In this document: piece after piece, positions 17,554 through 26,082 of the stretch
Layout: each line of letters opens with the position of its first letter
How positions within the stretch are numbered: position 1 is the stretch's first letter
Assembly: GCF_014199525.1 (NCBI RefSeq)
Contig: NZ_JACHNU010000004.1
Location: 62,001 to 126,000 of the forward strand
Source of the DNA: Conexibacter arvalis
GTDB taxonomy: Bacteria > Actinomycetota > Thermoleophilia > Solirubrobacterales > Solirubrobacteraceae
Length of the DNA stretch: 64,000 bases
Direction of reading: 5' to 3'
The notes under the pieces: generated by a model
What the model saw: only the letters and a program-made list of their open reading frames with translations
Databases searched by the model: none
What the model was told of the DNA's origin: nothing
Translations under genes and position numbers: made by a program

Positions 17554-18057
17554 GTGATGAGCGGCTTGCGCAGCGCGCCGCTTCCGCCGCCGCGCGGCGA
17601 CGACCATCGCACCGGTCCCGCCGACCGGCCGCTGGCGATCGTCTATGCCGACTACGAGTGCCCCTACTGCGCGGTGCTCGAGCTGAGGCTGCGCGCGATC
17701 GGCGCGCAGCGGGTCTTCCGCCACTTCCCGGTCAGATCGAAGCACCCGCGCGCCTGGGCGGCCGCCGCGGCCGCCGAGGCGGCTGGGCTGCAGGGCCGCT
17801 TCTGGGAGATGCACGCGGCGCTGTTCGACGACCAGGGCCGGCTCGAGGACCCGCACCTGTGGGCGCGCGCCGAGCGGCTCGGCCTCGACGTCGACCGCTT
17901 CGACGCCGACCGCCGCTCCGACGCGGTCGCGGCGCGGGTCAGACGCGACTTCACCGACGGCGTCCGCGCCGGCGTCGTGACGACGCCGACGCTCTTCCTC
18001 GACGGCATCGCCCACCCCGGGCTGCCCGACGACGCGCTGCTCGACCGGCTCGCCTGA
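17554..18057 (+). CDS. DsbA-family thioredoxin-fold protein
   Basis: 167 residues with the active site DYECPYCAVLELRLR (CPYC near residue 39), FRHFPVRSKHPRAWAAAAAAEAAG, FWEMHAALFDDQ and the cis-Pro loop GVVTTPTLFLDG. This is the DSBA/FrnE-type fold with its helical insertion. No signal peptide is visible, so it is probably cytosolic, as for many actinobacterial members. GTG 17554 or ATG 17557 may be the start. It lies behind a peroxiredoxin gene, perhaps as a redox partner (inference). Confidence 0.88.
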   Translation: MMSGLRSAPLPPPRGDDHRTGPADRPLAIVYADYECPYCAVLELRLRAIGAQRVFRHFPVRSKHPRAWAAAAAAEAAGLQGRFWEMHAALFDDQGRLEDPHLWARAERLGLDVDRFDADRRSDAVAARVRRDFTDGVRAGVVTTPTLFLDGIAHPGLPDDALLDRLA

Positions 18058-18183
18058 GCGGCGCCCCGCGCGGGGAACGGCCGCGCTCGCGTCAGGACGT
18101 CGACGGGCATCGAGGGATACGTCTGCGCTTTGCAGCGAGATCGCTACGATGACGGGGTTCGGATACAGAAAAGACGCAAAGCA

Positions 18184-18205
18184 CTCCGCCGACCGACGGG
18201 CGGAG
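18184..18205 (+). promoter_or_regulatory. Hairpin in the pnp leader
   Basis: CTCCGCC (18184-18190) pairs with GGCGGAG (18199-18205), just before the ribosome binding site AGAAGGG. In E. coli a leader stem-loop mediates PNPase autoregulation; a similar role here is a guess from position. The rest of the 166-bp gap shows no gene. Confidence 0.45.
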
Positions 18206-18223
18206 CAGAAGGGAACTACCCAC

Positions 18224-20506
18224 ATGTCTGACGCCGTTACGCGGCTTGCCGTGGAGATCGCCGGCAAGGAGATCTCGTTCGAGACCGGCCGCATGGCCAA
18301 GCAGGCCTCTGGCGCAGTCGTCGTCCGCTCGGGCGACACCATGGTGCTGTCGACCGCCACCGCGGGCAACCTCCGCGACGTCGACTTCCTGCCCCTCACG
18401 GTCGACGTCGAGGAGCGCATGTACGCCGCGGGCAAGATCCCCGGCTCGTTCTTCAAGCGCGAGGGCCGCGCCGGCGAGAAGGCGACGCTCGTCGCCCGCA
18501 TGGTCGACCGCCCGATCCGCCCGCTGTTCCCGAAGGGCTGGCGCCGCGAGACCCAGCTCGTCACGCTGACGCTCTCGGTCGACCACGAGCACCCGTACGA
18601 CATCCTCGCGATGAACGGCGCCTCGGCGGCGCTGATGGTCTCCGACATCCCGTTCCCGACGCCCGTCGGCGCGGTCCGCATCGGCAAGGTCGACGGCAAC
18701 TTCGTCGTCAACCCCAACGAGGAGGACCTGCTCGAGAACACCGACCTCGACCTGATCGTCGCGGGCACCGAGGAGGCCATCCTGATGGTCGAGGCGGGCG
18801 CCAACGAGATCCCCGAGGCCGAGATCCTCGACGCGCTCGACATCGCCCACGACGCGATCAAGAAGCTCTGCGCGCTCCAGTGGGAGCTGGCCAAGCAGGC
18901 CGGCAAGGAGAAGGCCGAGGTCGAGGTCCCGCAGGTCGGCGCGAGACTGCTCAGACAGATCACGAGATCGTTCGGCAGAAAGCTCGACAGAGCGACCGCC
19001 GTCGTCGACAAGCTCGAGCGCCAGGAGGCGACGAAGGCCGTCGAGGAGGAGGTCTTCGCGAAGTTCGCCGCCGACGAGGAGGACGTCGAGCAGCGCCAGG
19101 CCGTCCAGCTCGCCTTCGACAAGCTCGAGAAGTCGATCATCCGCGAGCGGATCGCCGTCAAGAAGAAGCGCCCGGACGGCCGCAAGGCCGACGAGATCCG
19201 GCCGATCACGATCGAGGTCGGCGTCACGCCGCGCACGCACGGCTCCGCGCTCTTCACGCGCGGCCAGACGCAGGCGCTGTCGACCGCGGCCCTCGGCACG
19301 ACGCGCGAGGAGATGCGCCTCGACACGCTCGGGCTCGAGACCAGAAAGTACTACTTCCACCACTACAACTTCCCGCCGTTCTCGGTCGGCGAGGCCGGCT
19401 TCATGCGCGGCCCCAAGCGCCGCGACATCGGCCACGGCGCGCTCGCCGAGCGGGCGCTCGTGCCGATGGTGCCGACGATCGAGGAGTTCCCGTACACGAT
19501 CCGCGTCGTGTCCGACATCCTCGAGTCCAACGGCTCCTCCTCGATGGCGTCGGTCTGCGGCTCGTCGCTGTCGCTGATGGACGCCGGCGTCCCGCTCAAG
19601 CGCCCGGTCGCCGGCATCGCGATGGGCCTGATCAAGGAGGGCGACGACTACATCGTCCTCTCCGACATCGCCGGCATCGAGGACCACCTCGGCGACATGG
19701 ACTTCAAGGTCGCCGGCACCTCGGAGGGCATCACCGCCCTCCAGATGGACATCAAGATCACCGGCGTCACCTTCGAGATCCTGCGCGACGCGCTCGCGCA
19801 GGCGAAGAAGGGCCGCGAGTTCATCCTCGGCAAGATGGCCGACGCGCTCGCCGCGCCGCGCGAGGAGCTGTCGAAGTGGGCGCCGCGAATCGCGACCGTC
19901 CAGATCGACCCCGAGAAGATCGGCCTGCTGATCGGCAAGGGCGGCGAGACGATCCGCGGCCTCTCGGAGGAGTTCGAGGCGCAGATCGACGTCAACGACG
20001 AGGGCCAGGTCCTCATCTACGCCCAGAACGGCGAGCTCGGCGACGCCCTCGCCGACCGCATCCGGTCGATGACCAAGGAGGTCGAGGTCGGCGACGAGTT
20101 CAACGGCAGAGTCGTCAAGACGACGACCTTCGGCGCCTTCGTCGAGCTGGCGAAGGGCACCGACGGCCTGCTGCACATCTCGAACATCTCCCCGGGCCAG
20201 CGCGTCGCGACGGTCGAGGAGGTCCTCAACAAGGGCGACGAGATCAAGGTCCGCGTCTTCGAGGTCGACCGCGAGCGCGGCCGCATCGGCCTGCGCCTCG
20301 CCGACGACCCGTCGGTCGCCGACAAGTCGGCCGACGAGCTGAAGGCGGCGGCAGCCGCCGGCGGCAACGGCGGCGGCGACCGCGGCGAGCGGGGCGAGCG
20401 GGGCGACCGCCCGCCGCGGGGCGAGCGCGGCGCCCGCCGCAGCCGTGACCGCGACGGCGGCGGCCGCGGCCGTCGCAGCCGCGACAGCGATCCCGACCGC
20501 GGCTGA
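18224..20506 (+). CDS. pnp: Polynucleotide phosphorylase
   Basis: 760-residue 3'-5' exoribonuclease that releases nucleoside diphosphates with phosphate. Two RNase PH domains (1-220 and about 310-545) flank a helical linker; KH (IGLLIGKGGETIRGLSEEF) and S1 (GRVVKTTTFGAFVELAKGTDGLLHIS) domains follow. The C-terminus is an Arg/Gly/Asp-rich tail. The start MSDAVTRLAVEIAGKEI sits behind AGAAGGG; upstream in-frame starts precede the leader hairpin and were not used. Near 18950-18990 five AGA codons occur within 17 codons. Confidence 0.97.
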   Translation: MSDAVTRLAVEIAGKEISFETGRMAKQASGAVVVRSGDTMVLSTATAGNLRDVDFLPLTVDVEERMYAAGKIPGSFFKREGRAGEKATLVARMVDRPIRPLFPKGWRRETQLVTLTLSVDHEHPYDILAMNGASAALMVSDIPFPTPVGAVRIGKVDGNFVVNPNEEDLLENTDLDLIVAGTEEAILMVEAGANEIPEAEILDALDIAHDAIKKLCALQWELAKQAGKEKAEVEVPQVGARLLRQITRSFGRKLDRATAVVDKLERQEATKAVEEEVFAKFAADEEDVEQRQAVQLAFDKLEKSIIRERIAVKKKRPDGRKADEIRPITIEVGVTPRTHGSALFTRGQTQALSTAALGTTREEMRLDTLGLETRKYYFHHYNFPPFSVGEAGFMRGPKRRDIGHGALAERALVPMVPTIEEFPYTIRVVSDILESNGSSSMASVCGSSLSLMDAGVPLKRPVAGIAMGLIKEGDDYIVLSDIAGIEDHLGDMDFKVAGTSEGITALQMDIKITGVTFEILRDALAQAKKGREFILGKMADALAAPREELSKWAPRIATVQIDPEKIGLLIGKGGETIRGLSEEFEAQIDVNDEGQVLIYAQNGELGDALADRIRSMTKEVEVGDEFNGRVVKTTTFGAFVELAKGTDGLLHISNISPGQRVATVEEVLNKGDEIKVRVFEVDRERGRIGLRLADDPSVADKSADELKAAAAAGGNGGGDRGERGERGDRPPRGERGARRSRDRDGGGRGRRSRDSDPDRG

Positions 20507-20511
20507 TCGTG

Positions 20512-20576
20512 CGTCGCATCGCGAGCTCCGCGGCTGCGCGCGCCGACCGCCGCTTCGGCGGAGCTGCGATGCGACG
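20512..20576 (+). terminator. Long stem-loop between pnp and the M16 peptidase gene
   Basis: CGTCGCATCGC (20512-20522) pairs with GCGATGCGACG (20566-20576), and after a one-base bulge AGCTCCGC (20524-20531) pairs with GCGGAGCT (20558-20565): 19 base pairs in all. There is no T tract. It overlaps the possible GTG start of the next gene at 20576, favouring the ATG at 20582. Confidence 0.7.
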
Positions 20577-20581
20577 TGGAC

Positions 20582-21862
20582 ATGAGTGACCACCGGATCA
20601 CCGAGCTGAGCTCGGGCGTGCGGATCGTGACGGAGGCGGTGCCCTCCGTCCGGTCCGTCTCGCTCGGCTACTGGATCGGGACCGGCTCGCGCGGCGAGAG
20701 CGACGCGCAGGCGGGGCTCTCGCACCTGATCGAGCACCTGCTCTTCAAGGGCACCGCGAAGTACAGATCGCTGGAGATCGACCAGATCTTCGACGGCATG
20801 GGCGCCGAGCTGAACGCCGGCACCGGCAAGGAGACGACCTCGGTCTACTCGCGCGTGATCGACGAGCACCTCGACCTCGCCTTCGACGTGATGAGCGACA
20901 TGGTCTTCAGACCGGCGCTCGACGACGTCGACAGCGAGCGGGAGGTGATCCTCGAGGAGATCGCGATGTACGAGGACGACCCGCAGGACAAGGTCTTCGA
21001 CGTGCTCGGCACCGCCGTCTTCGGCGACCACCCGCTCGGCCGCTCGATCATCGGCTCCGCCGACGTCGTCGCGGGCGCGCCGATCGACGCGATCCGCGCC
21101 TTCCACGACTCGCGCTACGTCGCCTCCAACGTCGTGATCGCGGCGGCGGGCGCGGTCGACCACGACCAGCTCGTCGAGTGGGCCTCCGGGCGCGTGCCGA
21201 ACGGCGGTCGCAGCGCCGACGCGCCGCGGCCGAGCGCCGCGCCGGCGGCGCATGCCCCGCGCGCGCTGTTCGAGCGCAAGGAGACCGAGCAGTACCACGT
21301 CTGCCTCGGCGGCACCGGGATCGCGCGCGACGACGAGCGGCGATTCGCGCTGCGCGTGCTCGACACGATCTTCGGCGGGACCTCCTCGTCGCGCCTCTTC
21401 CAGGAGGTGCGCGAGCGGCGCGGGCTCGCCTACTCGGTCTACTCGTTCACCGCGCAGTTCTCCGACACCGGCCAGGTCGGCCTCTACGTCGGCACGCGCG
21501 GCGACAACCTCGCGCCGGCGATGGAGGTCGTCGCCAGAGAGCTGGAGCGGCTGCGCCGCGAACCGGCCTCGGCCGACGAGCTGGCGCGCGCGAAGGAGAA
21601 CCTGAAGGGCCGCGTCGTGCTGTCGATGGAGTCGACCGGCGCGCGCATGAACAAGCTCGGCTCGGCGCTGCTGAACGACACGCCGCTGCTGTCGGTCGAC
21701 GAGGTCGTCGAGCGGATCGACGCCGTCGCGCTCGACACGGTCGCCGAGCTGGCCGAGGAGCTGTTCGCGGTCGAGCGCCTGTCGACCGCCGGCATCGGCC
21801 CCGACGAGGACGTCTTCAGAGCGGCGCTGGGGCCGCTCTCACCACAACCAGCGAGGGCCTGA
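20582..21862 (+). CDS. M16 family zinc metallopeptidase (PqqL/YmxG-like)
   Basis: 426 residues. The inverted zinc motif HLIEH (HxxEH) lies in AGLSHLIEHLLFKGT near residue 46, with the third ligand in the downstream VDSEREVILEEIAMYEDDP region. The C-terminal M16 domain has the ERRGLAYSVYSF substrate-binding RxxxxYS motif. In actinobacteria such a gene commonly lies between pnp and dapB, as here. It is separated from pnp by a strong hairpin and ends 2 bp before dapB. Confidence 0.93.
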   Translation: MSDHRITELSSGVRIVTEAVPSVRSVSLGYWIGTGSRGESDAQAGLSHLIEHLLFKGTAKYRSLEIDQIFDGMGAELNAGTGKETTSVYSRVIDEHLDLAFDVMSDMVFRPALDDVDSEREVILEEIAMYEDDPQDKVFDVLGTAVFGDHPLGRSIIGSADVVAGAPIDAIRAFHDSRYVASNVVIAAAGAVDHDQLVEWASGRVPNGGRSADAPRPSAAPAAHAPRALFERKETEQYHVCLGGTGIARDDERRFALRVLDTIFGGTSSSRLFQEVRERRGLAYSVYSFTAQFSDTGQVGLYVGTRGDNLAPAMEVVARELERLRREPASADELARAKENLKGRVVLSMESTGARMNKLGSALLNDTPLLSVDEVVERIDAVALDTVAELAEELFAVERLSTAGIGPDEDVFRAALGPLSPQPARA

Positions 21863-21864
21863 CC

Positions 21865-22530
21865 TTGATCCGAGTCGCTGTCGCCGGCGCCGCCGGCCGC
21901 ATGGGATCGACCGTCTGCGACGCCGTGAACGGCGCCGAGGACATGGAGCTGACCGGCCGCGCCGACCCGGCGCTCGGCACGACGCTCGCCGAGGTGCTGG
22001 GAGACGCCGAGGTCGTCGTCGACTTCACGCGGCCCGACACGGCGCTGCCGAACGCGCTCCAGTGCCTGGAGGCCGGCGTCCACGTCGTGATCGGCACGAC
22101 CGGCTTCGACATCGAGCCGCTGCGCGAGGCGAGCGCCGCCTCCACTGCCAACGCCTTCTACGCTCCGAACTTCGCGATCGGCGCGGTGCTGATGATGAGA
22201 TTCGCCGCCGAGGCCGCCAAGCACATGGCGAAGGCCGAGATCATCGAGCTGCACCACGACAGAAAGCTCGACAAGCCGTCCGGCACCGCCGCGCGCACCG
22301 CCGAGCTGATGGCCGCCGCGAGCGGGGGAGAGCAGCCGCCGATCCACTCGGTCCGCCTGCCGGGCATGGTCGCCAACCAGGAGGTCATCCTTGGCGACCT
22401 CGGCCAGACGCTGACGATCCGCCACGACACGATCGACCGCGTCTCGTTCATGCCCGGCGTGCTGCTGGCGGTCCGCAGGGTCGCCGCGATCGACTCCTCG
22501 CCGCTCGTCGGCCTCGAGCACTTCCTGTAG
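21865..22530 (+). CDS. dapB: 4-hydroxy-tetrahydrodipicolinate reductase
   Basis: 221 residues; the NAD(P)H-dependent step of lysine and diaminopimelate synthesis after DapA. The nucleotide-binding start is IRVAVAGAAGRMGSTV; DFTRPDTALPN, GTTGFD, YAPNFAIGAVLMM, the active-site HHDRKLDKPSGTA and RHDTIDRVSFMPGVLLAVR follow. It is on the short side for the family. TTG start, because the Rossmann strand begins at once and no ATG is available. dapA lies 0.9 kb downstream. Confidence 0.95.
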   Translation: MIRVAVAGAAGRMGSTVCDAVNGAEDMELTGRADPALGTTLAEVLGDAEVVVDFTRPDTALPNALQCLEAGVHVVIGTTGFDIEPLREASAASTANAFYAPNFAIGAVLMMRFAAEAAKHMAKAEIIELHHDRKLDKPSGTAARTAELMAAASGGEQPPIHSVRLPGMVANQEVILGDLGQTLTIRHDTIDRVSFMPGVLLAVRRVAAIDSSPLVGLEHFL

Positions 22531-22655
22531 AGGCGCGCGCGGCCGGCGCGGCCGGCGAGTCGAGGGCCGCCGCGCGCCGCGGGGCGGTTGCCGCGGCACG
22601 GCCGACCCGGCTATCGTCCGCTTCTCTGTTCAGCGTGAGTCGGGGAAGGAGCGCA

Positions 22656-23042
22656 ATGGCGGAGGTCACCCGCCACGTTCTCGTCGTCGCCGGTCGCACC
22701 GCCCTCTCGGATGCGCTGCGCGGCGCGCTGCTCGCGCGCGCCGCCGCGGGGCCGGCCGAGTTCACGCTGCTGCTGCCCGGCGACGGCGACGCCTGCGAGC
22801 GGGCGCGGCGGCTGGTCGACGCGGTCGAGCGGCTGAGGGGCGCCGGCCTCGACGTCGCCGGCCAGCTCGGCGACGCCGACCCGCTCGTCGCGGTGACGCA
22901 GGCGTGGGATCCCGGCGAGTTCGACGAGATCGTGCTCGCGACCCACCCGCCCGGCCGCTCGCGCTGGCTGGCGCGCGACCTCCCCGGCCGCATCGAGCGC
23001 GCGACCGGGGTCGCGGTGCGGCGGGTCGTCGCGGAGGGGTGA
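22656..23042 (+). CDS. Hypothetical protein with universal-stress-like fold
   Basis: 128 residues. HVLVVAGRTALSDALRGAL, an alternating middle and FDEIVLATHPPGRSRWLARDLPGRIERATGVAVRRV resemble the small USP/Rossmann-like proteins common in actinobacteria. No catalytic motif is seen. ATG 5 bp after GGAAGGAG. It sits between dapB and dapA, where thyX is often found in other actinobacteria. Confidence 0.7.
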   Translation: MAEVTRHVLVVAGRTALSDALRGALLARAAAGPAEFTLLLPGDGDACERARRLVDAVERLRGAGLDVAGQLGDADPLVAVTQAWDPGEFDEIVLATHPPGRSRWLARDLPGRIERATGVAVRRVVAEG

Positions 23043-23072
23043 GGCGGCCGCTCGACGCGCCGCGCGCCCCGC

Positions 23073-23078
23073 TACGTT
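23073..23078 (+). promoter_or_regulatory. Candidate -10 hexamer (TACGTT)
   Basis: TACGTT ends 8 bp before the ATG of the following small gene; GGAG in the spacer could alternatively serve as a weak ribosome binding site. Confidence 0.35.
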
Positions 23079-23086
23079 GGAGCGCG

Positions 23087-23413
23087 ATGCTGATCGCCAT
23101 CACCGACCACGCCGTCGAGCGCTTCCGCCAGCGCGTCGGCAGCCGCACCGGCGCGCTCGACCCCAGACCGGAGATCGCCGGCCGCGTGCGCCGGGCGTGG
23201 GAGGCCGGCCGCGTCAGCGAGCAGCCGCCGCCCGGCGCCAACGCCGCGCGCGGCTCCGTCTACGTCCGCGACCTGGTCGACCGCGACCTGCTGTTCGTCT
23301 GCCGCCGCGACCGCGCCGGCGGCGAGCTGGTCGTGATCTCGCTGTGGGAGGAGGGCCGCGTCGGCACCCCGCGCGTGCCGCGGCGCTTCACCGATGCGCT
23401 GCGCTTGCGATAA
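23087..23413 (+). CDS. Small unknown protein with HAVERFRQR motif
   Basis: 108 residues starting MLIAITDHAVERFRQRVGSRTG and ending in a beta-rich part (GSVYVRDLVDRDLLFVCRRDRAGGELVVISLWEEG). The His-x-x-Glu-Arg-x-x-x-Arg start is reminiscent of DUF4258/RelE-like small proteins, but the match is weak. Its stop overlaps the dapA start (TAATG), so it is likely translated with dapA. Function unknown. Confidence 0.7.
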   Translation: MLIAITDHAVERFRQRVGSRTGALDPRPEIAGRVRRAWEAGRVSEQPPPGANAARGSVYVRDLVDRDLLFVCRRDRAGGELVVISLWEEGRVGTPRVPRRFTDALRLR

Positions 23414-24288
23414 TGCGAAGTCGCATGTCAGGGCTGGGATCGATCCTCACCGCGATGGTCACCCCGTTCGACGCGCAGCTGCGCGTCGACGAGGAGCAGA
23501 CCGTCCGCCTCGCCGAACACCTCGTCTCGCACGGCTCCGACGGGCTCGTCGTCTGCGGGACCACCGGCGAGGCCACAACGCTCACCGACGATGAGCACCT
23601 CCGCGTCATCGAGCTGGTCATCGGCGCGATGAAGGGCAAGCCGGCGACCGTGATCGCCGGCGTCGGCTCCAACGACACGCGCCACGCGGTCCACCTGACC
23701 GAGCGCGCGACCGAGCTCGGCGCCGACGCGCTGCTGCACGTCACGCCCTACTACAACCGCCCGAACCGGCGCGGGATCGTCCGCCACTTCGAGGAGTGCG
23801 CGAAGGCGACCGACAAGCCGATCGTGCTCTACAACATCCCGGCGCGCACCGGCACCGACATGCCGAACGACCTGCTCGCCGAGCTGGCGCAGATCGACAA
23901 CGTCGTCGCGGTCAAGCAGGCCAACCCCGACAACCTCGCGCCGGTCGACGGCCTCGAGATCTACGCCGGCAACGACGACATGCTCGCCGACGTGCTCGAC
24001 ATGGGCGGCGCCGGCGGCATCCTCGTCGCCAGCCACGTCGTCGGCGAGCAGATGCGGCGGATGGTCGACGAGCCCGACAGACGGCGCGAGATCGACGCGC
24101 GGCTCCACGAGGTCTACGCCGCGATGGGCGTCACGACCAACCCGATCCCGGTCAAGGCCGCGCTCAACCTGCTCGGCCACGACGTCGGCGGCCTGCGACT
24201 CCCGCTCGTCGAGGCCGACGAGCGCGAGACGGCCGTCGTCCGCACTGCCCTCGAACGGCTCGGTCTGCTCGCGACCGCCTCCGCGTGA
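23413..24288 (+). CDS. dapA: 4-hydroxy-tetrahydrodipicolinate synthase
   Basis: 291 residues; condenses pyruvate with aspartate semialdehyde in lysine/diaminopimelate synthesis. The TIM-barrel motifs are LTAMVTPFD, VVCGTTGEATTLTDDEH, HVTPYYNRPNRRGIVRHFE, LYNIPARTGTDM, the Schiff-base Lys in VVAVKQAN and GNDDMLADVLDMGGAGGI. The start may be the ATG overlapping the preceding stop or the ATG four codons later (23425). Confidence 0.95.
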   Translation: MRSRMSGLGSILTAMVTPFDAQLRVDEEQTVRLAEHLVSHGSDGLVVCGTTGEATTLTDDEHLRVIELVIGAMKGKPATVIAGVGSNDTRHAVHLTERATELGADALLHVTPYYNRPNRRGIVRHFEECAKATDKPIVLYNIPARTGTDMPNDLLAELAQIDNVVAVKQANPDNLAPVDGLEIYAGNDDMLADVLDMGGAGGILVASHVVGEQMRRMVDEPDRRREIDARLHEVYAAMGVTTNPIPVKAALNLLGHDVGGLRLPLVEADERETAVVRTALERLGLLATASA

Positions 24289-24292
24289 GTGC

Positions 24293-24337
24293 GGAAGGCC
24301 GCGCCTTGACGGCTTGCCTTCCGGGCGAGCGCTCGCC
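24293..24337 (+). promoter_or_regulatory. Hairpin plus perfect 14-bp palindrome between dapA and RNase J gene
   Basis: GGAAGGC (24293-24299) pairs with GCCTTCC (24316-24322), followed by the perfect palindrome GGCGAGCGCTCGCC (24324-24337). No T tract. It may act as a terminator or processing site, or in the leader of the RNase J gene. Confidence 0.5.
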
Positions 24338-24370
24338 AGGGGCTCCCGCCCGCGACCGCGAGGAGAATCG

Positions 24371-26041
24371 ATGACGAACGGAACGCTCCGCGTCCTGCCG
24401 CTCGGCGGCCTGGGCGAGATCGGCAAGAACATGACGGTCGTCGAGTACGACGAGCGGATCGTCGTGGTCGACACCGGCCTGCGCTTCCCGACCGCCGAGC
24501 AGATGGGCATCGACCTCGTCCTGCCCGACTTCACCTACCTGCGCGGCCGCGTCTCCGACGTCGAGGCGATCGTCATCACGCACGGCCACGAGGACCATCT
24601 CGGCGCGCTGCCGTGGGTCCTGCGCGAGCTCGGCCTGGAGGACGCGCCGCCGGTCTACGGCGGCCCGCTCGCGATGGCGATGGCCCGCTCCAAGCTCGAC
24701 GAGCACCGCATCAGAGACGTCGTCCTGGAGGACGTCCACGACGGCGAGACGATCGAGGCCGGACCGTTCGACATCGAGCTGATCCACATGACGCACTCGA
24801 TCCCCGACTCGAACGCGGTCGCGATCACGACCGACCTGGGGACGGTGCTGCTGACCGGCGACTACAAGTTCGACCAGACGCCGGTCGACGGCCGGCCGGC
24901 CGACATGCAGCGGCTGGCCGAGCTCGGCAGAGAGGGCGTCCTGCTGCTGTGCGGCGACTCGACCAACGCCGACCGCGACGGCTACTCGCCGTCGGAGGCC
25001 GGCGTCGGCCCGCACCTGGAGGAGGTCTTCGGCCGCTGCGAGGGCCGGATCGTCGTGACGAGCTTCGCGTCGAACATCCATCGCGTCCAGCAGGTCGTCG
25101 ACGCCGCCGCCGCGCTCAACCGCAAGGTCGCGCTGGTCGGCCGCTCGATGCGCAAGAACGTCAACATCGGCCGCTCGCTCGGGCACATCGACGTGCCGGA
25201 GGGGATGCTGATCCAGCCGCGCGAGATCGACGACTTCCCCGACCATCGGATCGTGATCATCTCGACCGGCTCCCAGGGCGAGCCGCTGTCGGCGCTGCGG
25301 CGGATGGCCCACAACGACCACCGCCAGGTGAAGCTGCACGAGGGCGACACGGTCGTCTTCTCCGCGACGCCGATCCCCGGCAACGAGCGGGCCGTCAACG
25401 AGACGATCGACCGGCTCTACCACATCGGCTGCGACGTCATCACGACCGCCGACGCGCCGGTCCACGCCTCCGGCCACGGCTATCGGGAGGAGCTGAAGCT
25501 GATGCTCAACCTGACGCGGCCGAGATACGTGCTGCCGGTCCACGGCGACTTCAAGCGCATCCACCTCCACGCGCAGCTGGCCGAGGCGGTCGGGATCGAC
25601 CCGGACGCGATCTTCCAGGGCGAGAACGGCCTCCCGCTCGACATCGACGAGAGCGGCGCGCGCTGGGGCGACAAGGTCCAGTCGGGCATGATCTTCGTCG
25701 ACGGCGTCGACATCGGCGACCCGGCCGACGTCGCGCTGCGCGACCGCAGGATGCTGTCGGCCGACGGCATCTTCATCGTCGTCGCGACGATCTCCGAGCA
25801 GGACGGCCAGTCGGTCGCCCCGCCCGAGGTGATCTTCCGCGGCGTCCCGTTCCTGGCGGAGGCAGACGACCTCGTCGAGGAGATCCGCGGCGCCGTCGAG
25901 GAGTCGCTCGACCAGGCGGCTCGCGACAGCGTCCGCGAGGTCGACCTGCTCCAGCAGCAGCTGCACGACGACCTCGCCGCCTTCGTCTACGACCGCCTCA
26001 AGCGCCGCCCGATGGTGCTGCCGGTCGTCGTCGAGGTCTGA
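24371..26041 (+). CDS. rnj: Ribonuclease J
   Basis: 556-residue metallo-beta-lactamase RNase with 5'-3' exo- and endonuclease activity. Zinc motif HGHEDH at residues 71-76, then VLLTGDYKFD, GDSTNADRDGYSPSE, beta-CASP motifs (TSFASNIHRVQQ, STGSQGEPLSALRRMA), the late HASGHG and PVHGDFKRIHLHAQLAE. The C-terminal domain is complete. ATG 4 bp after GAGGAGAA. The dapA-rnj order is widespread in actinobacteria. PNPase and RNase Y are also in this window. Confidence 0.96.
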   Translation: MTNGTLRVLPLGGLGEIGKNMTVVEYDERIVVVDTGLRFPTAEQMGIDLVLPDFTYLRGRVSDVEAIVITHGHEDHLGALPWVLRELGLEDAPPVYGGPLAMAMARSKLDEHRIRDVVLEDVHDGETIEAGPFDIELIHMTHSIPDSNAVAITTDLGTVLLTGDYKFDQTPVDGRPADMQRLAELGREGVLLLCGDSTNADRDGYSPSEAGVGPHLEEVFGRCEGRIVVTSFASNIHRVQQVVDAAAALNRKVALVGRSMRKNVNIGRSLGHIDVPEGMLIQPREIDDFPDHRIVIISTGSQGEPLSALRRMAHNDHRQVKLHEGDTVVFSATPIPGNERAVNETIDRLYHIGCDVITTADAPVHASGHGYREELKLMLNLTRPRYVLPVHGDFKRIHLHAQLAEAVGIDPDAIFQGENGLPLDIDESGARWGDKVQSGMIFVDGVDIGDPADVALRDRRMLSADGIFIVVATISEQDGQSVAPPEVIFRGVPFLAEADDLVEEIRGAVEESLDQAARDSVREVDLLQQQLHDDLAAFVYDRLKRRPMVLPVVVEV

Positions 26042-26082
26042 GCCGCCGCCTCAGCGAACCGCCCTCGCGCCGCCGGCCGCGC

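Noticed and set aside
20576-20578. GTG as start of the M16 peptidase gene
   Set aside because: It is the last base-paired position of a 19-bp stem-loop; ATG two codons later is preferred.
18092-21298. Very long minus-strand open frame (over 1000 codons) opposite pnp and the M16 gene
   Set aside because: Low-complexity Arg/Asp/Leu-rich translation with no domain; a shadow of GC-rich coding DNA on the other strand. The same applies to long frames opposite infB, rny-miaB and the ftsK gene.
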